Below, one piece after another: positions 15,125 through 23,686 of a stretch of DNA of 26,462 nucleotides. A program made the position numbers and the translations under genes. This DNA is from Pseudomonadota bacterium (GTDB lineage Bacteria; Pseudomonadota; Gammaproteobacteria; Burkholderiales; Burkholderiaceae_D), in the NCBI GenBank assembly GCA_023422955.1, contig JAFAGG010000006.1, forward strand, positions 1 to 26,462, given 5' to 3'. Within the stretch, counting starts at the first letter, position 1. Every line of letters starts with the position of its first letter. The notes below the pieces were generated by a model. It was given only the letters and a program-made list of their open reading frames with translations, did no database searches and had not been told where the DNA came from.

Positions 15125-16063
15125 ATGCCGCTCTCCCTCCCCCTTTCGATCCAGAAGCTCTACGAAGATAATCGCGACGTCCTGGCATTGGGATGGTTTG
15201 CAGGCTTTGCAGGAGGCAAGCGGCTGATTCTGGGCGATGCCGTGTCCGCCTCCGACCTGGTAGGTCACCTGAACCTGATTCACCCCGCTCGCATACAAGT
15301 CCTCGGACACCAGGAAGTCGATTACTGCCGCCGCCTGTCGGAGACGGCGCGTGTACAGCAAACCGATGAACTGGTTGCCGGCAAACCTCCGGCCTTCATC
15401 GTTGCCGAAGGACTGGAAACCCCTTCCTACCTGGTGGAGATTTGCGAGGAACACGACATTCCCTTGTTCTCCACTCCCCTGGCAGCGGCCGAGGTCATCG
15501 ACTATCTGCGCTTTTATCTCTCCAAGCGCCTGGCACAGCACATCACCATGCATGGCGTCTTCATGGACGTTCTGGGCGTGGGCGTATTGATCACCGGCGA
15601 ATCGGGACTAGGGAAAAGCGAGCTGGGACTGGAACTGATTTCGCGCAATCACGGATTGGTCGCCGACGATGCAGTGGAATTTTCTCGCATCGGTCCCGAC
15701 TTCGTGGAAGGCCGCTGTCCGCCGCTGTTGCAAAACCTGCTGGAGGTACGCGGACTGGGGCTGCTCGACATCCGCACCATCTTCGGCGAAACGGCGGTGC
15801 GCCGCAAGATGAAGCTCAAGCTTATCGTGCACCTGGTGCGCCGCAGCACGCTCGAAGAAAATTATGATCGCCTGCCTTTGCATACCCAGACCCAGGATGT
15901 GCTGGGCCTGCCGATCCGGCAAGTCGTGATCCCCGTAGAGGCCGGCCGCAACCTCGCGGTTCTGCTGGAAGCCGCCGTTCGCAATACCATCCTGCAGATG
16001 CGCGGCATCGATACGCTCAAGGACTTCATGGAACGCCAGCAGCGCGCCATGGACGACGAATAA
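15125..16063 (+). CDS. hprK: HprK, HPr kinase/phosphorylase
   Basis: Bifunctional enzyme that phosphorylates and dephosphorylates a serine of HPr. The 312 residues contain an N-terminal MurF-like regulatory domain (about 1-130), catalytic H143 in TMHGVFMDVLG, Walker A GESGLGKS (158-165), the acidic pair D181-D182, and the HprK signature LLEVRGLGLLDIRTIFG (205-221). I use ATG 15125. A TTG at 15110 is in frame but lies inside the right arm of the hairpin. In proteobacteria HprK accompanies EIIA-Ntr in a regulatory PTS, consistent with ptsN just upstream. The HPr gene is not in the window. Confidence 0.96.
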   Translation: MPLSLPLSIQKLYEDNRDVLALGWFAGFAGGKRLILGDAVSASDLVGHLNLIHPARIQVLGHQEVDYCRRLSETARVQQTDELVAGKPPAFIVAEGLETPSYLVEICEEHDIPLFSTPLAAAEVIDYLRFYLSKRLAQHITMHGVFMDVLGVGVLITGESGLGKSELGLELISRNHGLVADDAVEFSRIGPDFVEGRCPPLLQNLLEVRGLGLLDIRTIFGETAVRRKMKLKLIVHLVRRSTLEENYDRLPLHTQTQDVLGLPIRQVVIPVEAGRNLAVLLEAAVRNTILQMRGIDTLKDFMERQQRAMDDE

Positions 16064-16132
16064 CCCTCCGCTTCGCCACACTATCGCCTGCTGTTGCCGC
16101 AATTTATACCCGCTTGCGGTATCATCAATGTC

Positions 16133-16996
16133 ATGCGAATCATACTGATTACCGGTATCTCCGGATCGGGCAAATCCGTGGCATTAACCGCCCTGGAGGA
16201 TGCCGGTCATTTTTGCGTGGACAACCTGCCGCCCACTCTGCTGCGGGAACTGGTGGCCACCCGCATCAATGAAACCGACCAGGCACTGGCGGTCGCGGTC
16301 GATGCACGCAGCGCGGCATCGCTGACGGAACTGCCGGATGACATACGCTGGCTCAAGGAACAAGGGCATGACGTGAAAGTCCTGTTCCTGACTGCCAAAA
16401 CCGAGTCCCTGGTCACGCGCTTTTCCGAAACCCGTCGCAGCCATCCCTTGTCGCATCGCGTCAATACCAGCCCCGAAAGCGGCCACCGCCTTACGCTGAT
16501 GGAGTGCATACAGCAGGAACGCGAAATGCTGTCTGCCATTGAGGGGCTGGGAAATGTGATCGACACCTCGGGCCTAAATGCAAACAAATTACGCAACTGG
16601 ATCAAGGAAATAGTCGGCACCGAACAATCGCCGCTGACCCTGCTGTTTGAATCCTTTGCCTTCAAGTTCGGCGTACCGCTGGATGCCGATCTGGTGTTCG
16701 ATGTACGCGTGCTCCCCAATCCTTACTATGACTTGACGCTGCGTCCCATGAGCGGGCGCGACGCTCCAGTGCAGGAATTTCTCAAGGCGCAGCCGGAAGT
16801 GGAAGAATTGCTGGGCGACATAAGGGCCTTCATAGAGAAATGGCTGCCTTCCTATAGACGCGACAATCGCAGTTATCTGACCGTGGGCATAGGCTGCACC
16901 GGCGGGCAGCACCGTTCCGTCTATCTGGCCGAGCAACTGGCGCAGCATTTTCAGGCTTCCGCCCGGGTCGTCGTCAGGCACCGGGAACTGAACTGA
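16133..16996 (+). CDS. rapZ: RapZ-family P-loop nucleotide-binding protein (YvcJ/YhbJ)
   Basis: In E. coli RapZ binds glucosamine-6-phosphate and guides RNase E to the sRNA GlmZ; Bacillus YvcJ is a nucleotide hydrolase. The 287 residues show Walker A GISGSGKS (8-15), VLFLTAKTESLVTRFSETRRSHPL (83-106) and the C-terminal signature GCTGGQHRS (254-262). Start ATG 16133 gives the family N-terminus MRIILITGISG; the open frame extends 13 codons upstream without support. The C-terminus ends RVVVRHRELN, with fewer basic residues than the RNA-binding tail of E. coli RapZ, so RNA-adapter function is not assured. It follows hprK by 69 bases with no clear ribosome site. Confidence 0.94.
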   Translation: MRIILITGISGSGKSVALTALEDAGHFCVDNLPPTLLRELVATRINETDQALAVAVDARSAASLTELPDDIRWLKEQGHDVKVLFLTAKTESLVTRFSETRRSHPLSHRVNTSPESGHRLTLMECIQQEREMLSAIEGLGNVIDTSGLNANKLRNWIKEIVGTEQSPLTLLFESFAFKFGVPLDADLVFDVRVLPNPYYDLTLRPMSGRDAPVQEFLKAQPEVEELLGDIRAFIEKWLPSYRRDNRSYLTVGIGCTGGQHRSVYLAEQLAQHFQASARVVVRHRELN

Positions 16997-17087
16997 TTCC
17001 GGCGGCCAGTGGCATGCTTCTTGTTACCATCTCTGTTCATCGCTCGTTCCTGGCCGCGCCCGCCCTTACCTACGGAACCCGCTCACC

Positions 17088-17714
17088 ATGCTGAATGATC
17101 CAGACTGGCTGCCGCTGTTTCCCCTGAAAGCCGTACTCTTCCCGCGCGGCGTGTTGCCGTTGCGGGTATTCGAAGCGCGCTATATCGACATGGTGCGCGA
17201 CTGCATGAAATCCGGGCAGCCGTTCGGCGTGACACTGATCCGGTCGGGACAGGAAGTCGGCACAGCGGCCGAACCGGAAACCGTGGGCACCCTGGCGCAC
17301 ATCACCCACTGGGACATGCAGGAAGCCGGCGTACTGCTGCTGCGGACTCAGGGCGGACAGCGCTTTCGCATCCTGGAAACACGGGTATTGGCGGATCAGC
17401 GGCTGGAAGCGCAGATAGAACTGCTGCCGGCCGATGCCGACGGTGCGCTCGACGACATGCATGTGCAATGCGCGACCGCCCTGAAGTCGGTGACGGATGA
17501 TGTGCTGGCGAAACTGCGCAGCCAGCACGGCGAAGAATTCGACAGCCCGTTTTCCGAGCCCATGTCTTTCGACAGTAGCAGCTGGGTGTCCAACCGCTGG
17601 TGCGAGCTGCTTCCCATTCCTCTGAAGGCACGCCAGAAATTACTGGAACTGGACGATGCCCGCATGCGCCTGAACATCGTTCATCAGTATCTGAAGCAGC
17701 ACAAGATTGCCTGA
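17088..17714 (+). CDS. LON N-terminal (substrate-binding) domain protein
   Basis: A 208-residue stand-alone LON-N domain without ATPase or protease parts. The typical opening LPLFPLKAVLFPRGVLPLRVFEARYIDMV lies at about 8-36, GVTLIRSGQEVG at 47-58 and the helical C-terminal half ends with LPIPLKARQKLLELDDARMRLNIVHQYL. Such proteins are common in Proteobacteria and their role is unknown; they may bind unfolded or Lon-type substrates. It stands 91 bases after rapZ and converges on mutY with a single base between the two stop codons. Confidence 0.9.
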   Translation: MLNDPDWLPLFPLKAVLFPRGVLPLRVFEARYIDMVRDCMKSGQPFGVTLIRSGQEVGTAAEPETVGTLAHITHWDMQEAGVLLLRTQGGQRFRILETRVLADQRLEAQIELLPADADGALDDMHVQCATALKSVTDDVLAKLRSQHGEEFDSPFSEPMSFDSSSWVSNRWCELLPIPLKARQKLLELDDARMRLNIVHQYLKQHKIA

Positions 17715-17715
17715 G

Positions 17716-18855
17716 TCAGGTTGCTGGCGTCAGCAGATCGGGCGACAGCAGCAAGCGAGTCAGCAACTTCTTCACCGGCGCCGGCAAGGCCGACTGCGCC
17801 AGCCTCTCCACACCGACCCAGCAGTAAGGTGCTGACACGGTTTTCTTCGAAGCCTCCTTCACTTTCAGCAGATAGGGACTGACATGCAGCTTGTAGTGCG
17901 TGAAAGTGTGGGAGAAGTCATGCAGCTTGTCGGCGCTGTCCATATCGCCGAACGCCGCCAGGGCACGGCCGAGAGTCTGACGGATATCCGCGGCCTCATT
18001 GACTTCCTCAGTCATCAGGCGATTCAACTCCGGCAGCGATAACAATCCGCCCCATATCCCCTGCCCGGGACGCTGTTCGAGCAGCACCTGCCCCTCGTAC
18101 ACCACGATCAGCATGATCGTATGCTTTTCCGGCAGCGCCTTCGCCGGCTTGCGGGTGGGCAGGCTATCGGTACGGCCCGTCGCAAAGGCCACGCATCTCG
18201 CCTGCAACGGACATTGATTGCAGGATGGCTTGCTGCGCGTGCACACCGTTGCGCCCAGATCCATCAATCCTTGCGTGTACGCCTCCATGCCCTGCTCCGG
18301 CAACAGACTTTCGGCACGCTGCCACAGATCCAGTTCTACCGCACGGCTGCCGGGATAACCCTCTATGCCAAAGACGCGGCAAAACACGCGCTTCACATTG
18401 CCATCCAGGATGGCGGCACGCACGCCATGGGAAAAAGCCGCGATCGCCGCTGCCGTCGATCTTCCTATGCCGGGCAGATCGGCCAGCAGCGCGGGATCGG
18501 ATGGAAACACGCCGCCATATTCATCGCGCACACGCTGCGCGCAACGATGCAGATTGCGCGCACGCGTGTAATACCCGAGCCCGCTCCAGTGCGCCATCAC
18601 CTCTTCGACCGGCGCATCGGCGAGCGCGATCACATCGGGAAAGCTGGAAAGAAAACGCTGGTAATACGGAATGACGGTGGCAACCTGGGTTTGCTGCAGC
18701 ATGATTTCCGACAACCAGATACGGTAAGGATCACGCGTTTGCTGCCAGGGCAAATGCTGGCGTCCATGCTGCCTTTGCCAATGGATGACGGTTTCGGAAA
18801 ATTCACGATCTGCCGGCTCTGCCCCGGCCGGCACAGGTTCAACTACACGTTTCAT
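17716..18855 (-). CDS. mutY: MutY, A/G-specific adenine glycosylase
   Basis: Removes adenine mispaired with 8-oxoguanine in the GO base-excision repair system. The 379 residues show the catalytic glutamate E50 in LSEIMLQQTQV, the HhH motif LPGIGRSTAAAI (127-138), catalytic D151 in ILDGNVKRV, the 4Fe-4S cysteines C205, C212, C215 and C221, and a C-terminal NUDIX-like 8-oxoG recognition domain (about 244-360). The length is slightly above E. coli MutY (350). The ATG overlaps the last base of the upstream GTPase stop (TGATG), so it is probably translated by coupling. Confidence 0.97.
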   Translation of the reverse strand: MKRVVEPVPAGAEPADREFSETVIHWQRQHGRQHLPWQQTRDPYRIWLSEIMLQQTQVATVIPYYQRFLSSFPDVIALADAPVEEVMAHWSGLGYYTRARNLHRCAQRVRDEYGGVFPSDPALLADLPGIGRSTAAAIAAFSHGVRAAILDGNVKRVFCRVFGIEGYPGSRAVELDLWQRAESLLPEQGMEAYTQGLMDLGATVCTRSKPSCNQCPLQARCVAFATGRTDSLPTRKPAKALPEKHTIMLIVVYEGQVLLEQRPGQGIWGGLLSLPELNRLMTEEVNEAADIRQTLGRALAAFGDMDSADKLHDFSHTFTHYKLHVSPYLLKVKEASKKTVSAPYCWVGVERLAQSALPAPVKKLLTRLLLSPDLLTPAT

Positions 18856-20798
18856 CAGGCTGCCGCTTTGTACTGCGCAGGCTCCTTGCTCAAGGCATCC
18901 AGCAATTGTTTTTCCAGCAGCACGAGGCGATGGCGCTTTTCTTCGAGATCGTCCTGGGCGGCTTGCAGCGCGGCGATCCTTTCTTCCAGATCTTCAAACA
19001 CCTCGCTCATGCGCTCCAGCGATTGCTTGCGTTTTTTCAGCTGATCCTTGTACTCGCGCACCTGGCCTTCCAGCGGCACCATGACGACTTTCAGCCAGCT
19101 TTCCATTTCCCGGTTCGCCAGCACAAAAGTCTTTTTAATGCCGGACATACCGGTTTCCACGAATCTCTGCATGACTTTTTTCTGCGACATGCGCAGCAAT
19201 GACCAGGTGCCGAAATGCTTGCCGCACACGTCCTCTATCATCGCGAGGTCATTGCGGTAAGGTGCAAACGAAAACGCGGCAGGCGGCTTCAGGCTCAGGC
19301 CGTACTCGGTCGAAAATTTCTGGTAGGTCGCCCGCATCATGGCGACAATCTCTTCCGTTTTCTGCTCTGCCGTTCCCAGCCGCGCATGCAGGCGCTTGAA
19401 AAAACGGCTCATCGCGTCGCTCATTTCGGCGGAAAAAGCGCTGGCATCAATCTGCTTGTTCAGGGCATACACGTCATTCTTCAAGCCGCTCATCGCCAGG
19501 TCGTTAAACACTTCAGCTGACAGTCGCGACAGCACCGCGCGTGTGCCCTGCAGCGTTTGCAGGCTCTGGTCGAATTCCTTCTTTTCCAGCGCCAGCCGCT
19601 TGCTCATATGCACCACCATGCTGCGATTCTTGCCGCGCAGGCTTTTCAACTCCACCAACTGCTCGACGACATTGCGAATCCTGATGGCGAATAGCGCCTG
19701 CTTGGCGCTCACCATTTCTTCGATGTCCGGCGCCAGTTGCGCGGCAACGATGTCGCGCTTGGCGGGAATCAATTGATGAGACAGGGCACGCTCCAGCTCA
19801 GACAGGCGACTGCGTTCCAGCAGCGCGGCATCCCGCTGAATCTTGCCGACCAGTCCCTTCTGCGCCGACACCGGAAAGACGGACTCCAGCGGCACATCCA
19901 GCGTGTGCGCCACGCTTTCCTTTTGCCTGGCCACCTGCCGGTCTATCTCCTGCGGCGTACGCAGTTCATCCCACATGCTGTCGATCTTGTTCAACACGAC
20001 CATGCGTCCCGGACCGGCACCGATATGCGAACGCCACACCTCGATATCGCTGCGGGTCACGCCGGTATCGGCCGCGAGTATGAACAGCACGGCATGCGCA
20101 TGCGGAATCAGGTTCAGCGTCAGTTCCGGCTCGCTGCCCAGGGCGTTCAGGCCCGGCGTATCGATGATGACCAAGCCTTCCTTCAGCAAGGGATGCGGGA
20201 AATTGATGATGGCGTGGCGCCAGCGGGAAATTTCCACCATGCCGCGCGCATCCGGCGAATTGATGCCGTCCTGGCTGGTTTCGTCATACAGGCCGTAGCG
20301 CACAGCTTCTTCCACCGTGACTTTCTTGGTCAGACTGACCTGGCGGAATGCCTCCAGCATTTCGCGCGGCGAGTTCATCTTCAAGGGCAAGGTCGTCCAT
20401 GCCTTGGGCCGGTCCCGGTATTCGCTGGTCGAATACGGTTCACCGCGGGTTTCTATGGGCAGCAGGCGTATGCAGGGCGGCGTCGTTTCTTCATACAGGA
20501 GTTCGGTCGGGCACATGGTGGTGCGTCCCGCCGACGAAGGCAGTACGCGCTCGCCATATTCGGAGAAAAAAATCGCATTGATCAGTTCCGATTTGCCGCG
20601 CGAGAACTCCGCCACAAACGCGACCGAAAGCGTATCGTGGGCCAGTTTCTCCAGCACGTCCCTCACCTTGTCGGTGGAGACTTCATCATCCAGTTGCAGG
20701 CTGCTTACGCCCGCATAATAACGACGCAAGGCATTTGCCACGCCCTGGCGCCATTGGCTGTAGCCCTGAAGCTGTTGAACTAGATAATCCACGGTCAT
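18855..20798 (-). CDS. Dynamin-family large GTPase (bacterial dynamin-like protein)
   Basis: A 647-residue protein with an N-terminal GTPase domain and long helical stalk-like C-terminal part. G1 reads AEFSRGKS (63-70), with Ala in place of the usual first Gly; G2 is the TT of GRTTMCPT (91-98); G3 is DTPG (213-216); G4 is NKID (270-273); SAQK (311-314) may be G5. A charged heptad-rich region at about 590-640 suggests a coiled coil. I see no TM helix, so membrane contact would be peripheral. Bacterial dynamin-like proteins remodel or protect membranes, but this one is uncharacterised. It lies between mutM and mutY. ATG 20798 directly abuts the AAGAAGG ribosome site; a GTG two codons later (20792) has better spacing and may be the true start. 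Confidence 0.9.
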   Translation of the reverse strand: MTVDYLVQQLQGYSQWRQGVANALRRYYAGVSSLQLDDEVSTDKVRDVLEKLAHDTLSVAFVAEFSRGKSELINAIFFSEYGERVLPSSAGRTTMCPTELLYEETTPPCIRLLPIETRGEPYSTSEYRDRPKAWTTLPLKMNSPREMLEAFRQVSLTKKVTVEEAVRYGLYDETSQDGINSPDARGMVEISRWRHAIINFPHPLLKEGLVIIDTPGLNALGSEPELTLNLIPHAHAVLFILAADTGVTRSDIEVWRSHIGAGPGRMVVLNKIDSMWDELRTPQEIDRQVARQKESVAHTLDVPLESVFPVSAQKGLVGKIQRDAALLERSRLSELERALSHQLIPAKRDIVAAQLAPDIEEMVSAKQALFAIRIRNVVEQLVELKSLRGKNRSMVVHMSKRLALEKKEFDQSLQTLQGTRAVLSRLSAEVFNDLAMSGLKNDVYALNKQIDASAFSAEMSDAMSRFFKRLHARLGTAEQKTEEIVAMMRATYQKFSTEYGLSLKPPAAFSFAPYRNDLAMIEDVCGKHFGTWSLLRMSQKKVMQRFVETGMSGIKKTFVLANREMESWLKVVMVPLEGQVREYKDQLKKRKQSLERMSEVFEDLEERIAALQAAQDDLEEKRHRLVLLEKQLLDALSKEPAQYKAAA

Positions 20799-20837
20799 CC
20801 TTCTTGCGATAGCTTTTCGCAGCGCGTGCGTGCCCGG

Positions 20838-21659
20838 TCACTTCTGACAATGGGCGCAATAAAAAGTCGATCTCTGTCCCTGCCGGATCTGCCTGACTGC
20901 GTTGCCGCACAGCCGGCAAGGCTCCTCGGCCCGGTCGTAGACAAAATAAGTTTGCTGAAAATAGCCTGCCCGACCGTCGGCACCCCGGAAATCGCGCAGC
21001 GTGCTTCCACCCTGCTCTATGGCGGCGGCCAGCGTCTCCCGTATCGCTTGCGCCAACTTTTCGTAACGCGCCAGGCTGATCCTGCCGGCCGGCGTGCTGG
21101 GATTGATGCCGGCCCTGAACAGGCTTTCCGAAGCATAGATATTACCAACGCCCACCACGATGTCGCCAGCCAGCAAGACCTGTTTGACCGCTGCCTTGCG
21201 GTTTCTGGTGCCCTGGTACAACAACCGCGCAGAAAAGGACGGTTCCAGCGGTTCCACGCCCAGCTTTCTCAGCAATATATGGTTATCCAGATCACCATCC
21301 TCGCCGGCATGCCACAGCACCGCGCCGAAACGGCGAGGGTCGGTCATGCGCAGCATTTCCTTTTCCATCAGCAGATCGACATGGTCATGCTTGCCGGGCG
21401 GCGTGGCAAGGGGCAATACGCGCAAATGACCCGACATGCCCAGGTGAATGATGAGCGTGCCATGATCGAAATGCAGCAGCAGGTATTTACCGCGACGTCC
21501 CGTCTTGCGGATGACGCACCCGGCCAGCGCATGCAAGTGTGTGTCAGGAAAAGGCCAGCGCAAGCCGCTGTGCCGCAACACCACGCCGGTGATGCTCCGC
21601 CCTTCCAGAAAAGGCGCTACGCCGCGGCGCGTTACTTCGACTTCAGGCAATTCAGGCAT
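20838..21659 (-). CDS. mutM: MutM/Fpg, formamidopyrimidine-DNA glycosylase
   Basis: Bifunctional glycosylase/AP lyase that removes 8-oxoguanine and formamidopyrimidines. The 273 residues begin PELPEVEVTRRG after the initiator Met, giving the catalytic proline P2 and E3. GRRGKYLLLHFDHG holds the conserved lysine. The C-terminal zinc finger has C248, C251, C268 and C271 (CRLC...CAHC). An open frame runs 13 codons further upstream, but cleavage chemistry requires Pro after the initiator Met, which fixes the start at ATG 21659. It is first in the mutM-GTPase-mutY cluster and 39 bases ahead of the GTPase gene. Confidence 0.97.
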   Translation of the reverse strand: MPELPEVEVTRRGVAPFLEGRSITGVVLRHSGLRWPFPDTHLHALAGCVIRKTGRRGKYLLLHFDHGTLIIHLGMSGHLRVLPLATPPGKHDHVDLLMEKEMLRMTDPRRFGAVLWHAGEDGDLDNHILLRKLGVEPLEPSFSARLLYQGTRNRKAAVKQVLLAGDIVVGVGNIYASESLFRAGINPSTPAGRISLARYEKLAQAIRETLAAAIEQGGSTLRDFRGADGRAGYFQQTYFVYDRAEEPCRLCGNAVRQIRQGQRSTFYCAHCQK

Positions 21660-21816
21660 ACAAAACAGGAGGAAAGAGACTAAGCCTGCACCGCGCACTT
21701 ACCGTTGCGCGCGGCGAAATCAGGACGAGGACCATTGATGCAAGCTTGTCCATATCGGGTGCAGGCAAAGACGGTTGGGCGTACAATCAGCCTAGCATTT
21801 TTCGCCAGGACATCCT

Positions 21817-23616
21817 TTGAAAAAATTTCTTGCTATTGTAACTGCGTCTGCCGTCATGACGGGCTGCGCAGGCATGCCTTTCCACACCATGTCGATGGCA
21901 CAAGGAGCCACCCCGACAACCGCTCCTGCGCCGACTTCGCAGACTGAAAAAGACCCGGAAACGAGCAGCGACGATGCCGCGCTTGAAGCAGGATTGCCGC
22001 CTGCGGAACTGACGGGCGAGATTCTTTACAAATATCTGGTGGCAGAAGTCGCCGAACAGCGCGGACATTGGCAAACCGCGTACATCAGCATGCTGTCCGC
22101 GGCCCAGCAGACCCGCGATCCGCGCATTGCCCGCCGCGCCGCCGAAATCGCCATGAATGCCAAGGAATTGGATGCGGCACTCAATGCGGTTCGACTCTGG
22201 CATGAGACCGCGCCCCATTCCGAAGAAGCGTCCCAGTTTCTGCTGACCCTGCTGGTGGCCGGCGGCCGCATCGAGGAAGCCTATCCGCTGCTGCAGGAGC
22301 GCTTGCAGCACGCCTCGCCATCCGTGCGCGCCATGCTGATTCTGCAGACGCACCGACTGCTTGGCCGCAGCGAAGACAAGCCGCGCGCCTTCCAGATGCT
22401 GGAAGAATTGCTGGCGCCTTACAAGAACATGCCCGAAGTGAACCTGGCCCTGGCGCAAGCGGCTTACACGGCGGGAGATACGACACGCGCCAACCAGGAA
22501 GCGAAAGCCGCGTTAGCAGCGAATCCTCGATCCGAGCTGGCGATACTTGTCCTCGCCCAGGTCACTCCCGACAAGCGCGAGGGAATGAATTTGCTGGGCC
22601 AGTTCCTGCAGCGCAATCCCAAGGCGCGCGAGGTGCGCCTGGCTTATGCGCGCCTGCTGGTGGAGGACAATCAATTCAACGAAGCGGAAAATCACTTCAA
22701 GATACTGCTGCAGGATCAGCCGAATGACCTGACCTCCCTGTATGCAATCGGCTTGCTGAATATGCAGATGCGCAACCTGGATGCAGCGGAACAGTATCTG
22801 AGCCAGTTCCTGGAAGTTCTGAGCGCATCGCCGAACGAGTTTCGGGATCCGACTCAGCCCTTGCTGATGCTGGCGCAGATCGCCGAAGAAAAAAATGATA
22901 TTCCTGCCGCGCTCGCCTGGCTCGACCAGGTCGAAGCGCCGACGCCGGAAGCGGAACTTGAATTGCACTTCAAGCGCGCCCAGCTGCATGCGAAAGCCGG
23001 TCATCTGAAAGCCGCACTCAAAATGCTGGACGACCTGAAGGTCGAAGGAGAAGAGCGCCAGGTTCAGCTGGCAGTGGCGAAATCCCAGATACTGAAGGCG
23101 GCCAATCAGCCGCGCCAATCCCTGGCAGCGCTGCAAGATGCGCTGAAACGCTTTCCTGACAATACCGGACTGCTTTACGACTATGCGATGGCGGCTGAAC
23201 CGTTGAAGCAGTTCAGCAACATGGAAAAAGCGCTGCGCAAGATCATCCGCCTCGCCCCCGAAAATCAGCACGCCTATAACGCGCTCGGTTATTCGCTGGC
23301 GGATCGCAATGTCCGCCTGAAGGAAGCGCACCAGTTGATCAGGCGCGCTTTCGAGCTGGCGCCGGAAGACCCGTTCATCATGGATAGCATGGGGTGGATA
23401 GAATTCCGGATGGGCCGGCTGGACGAAGCCGAGAAATTGCTGCGCCGGGCCTACGAATTGCGACCAGATGCTGAAATTGCAGCACATCTGGGCGAGGTTT
23501 TATGGGCCAGGGGACAGCGCGCAGACGCAAAAGAAATATGGCATGCCGCTACCCGCCAGGACCCTGCGAACGCCACGCTGAAAAAGACGCTGGCGCGCTT
23601 TCAGATAGCGCCGTAG
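21817..23616 (+). CDS. TPR-repeat lipoprotein
   Basis: The 599 residues begin with a lipoprotein signal (MKKFLAIVTASAVMTGC, acylated C17), a Thr/Pro/Ala-rich linker (about 28-50), then helical repeats throughout. The clearest TPRs are at about 485-585 (LGYSLADRNVRLKEAHQLIR; MGWIEFRMGRLDEAEKLLRR; LGEVLWARGQRADAKEIW). It is presumably an outer-membrane or periplasmic scaffold. The start is TTG at 21817, supported by AGGA six bases upstream and by the intact signal peptide; no ATG would preserve it. It precedes lolB, lying divergent from mutM. A TACAAT -10-like sequence lies at 21782-21787. The specific function is unknown. Confidence 0.9.
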   Translation: MKKFLAIVTASAVMTGCAGMPFHTMSMAQGATPTTAPAPTSQTEKDPETSSDDAALEAGLPPAELTGEILYKYLVAEVAEQRGHWQTAYISMLSAAQQTRDPRIARRAAEIAMNAKELDAALNAVRLWHETAPHSEEASQFLLTLLVAGGRIEEAYPLLQERLQHASPSVRAMLILQTHRLLGRSEDKPRAFQMLEELLAPYKNMPEVNLALAQAAYTAGDTTRANQEAKAALAANPRSELAILVLAQVTPDKREGMNLLGQFLQRNPKAREVRLAYARLLVEDNQFNEAENHFKILLQDQPNDLTSLYAIGLLNMQMRNLDAAEQYLSQFLEVLSASPNEFRDPTQPLLMLAQIAEEKNDIPAALAWLDQVEAPTPEAELELHFKRAQLHAKAGHLKAALKMLDDLKVEGEERQVQLAVAKSQILKAANQPRQSLAALQDALKRFPDNTGLLYDYAMAAEPLKQFSNMEKALRKIIRLAPENQHAYNALGYSLADRNVRLKEAHQLIRRAFELAPEDPFIMDSMGWIEFRMGRLDEAEKLLRRAYELRPDAEIAAHLGEVLWARGQRADAKEIWHAATRQDPANATLKKTLARFQIAP

Positions 23617-23686
23617 GGAAGTTCTGCTTACGACAGCGCGTATTCCTTACGTTCGATGGCAACCCACAGGACAGTTCCAGCACTTC

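Noticed and set aside
16101..16127. Imperfect hairpin before rapZ (ATACCCGC / GCGGTAT)
   Set aside because: Short, bulged, with a two-base loop; could easily arise by chance.
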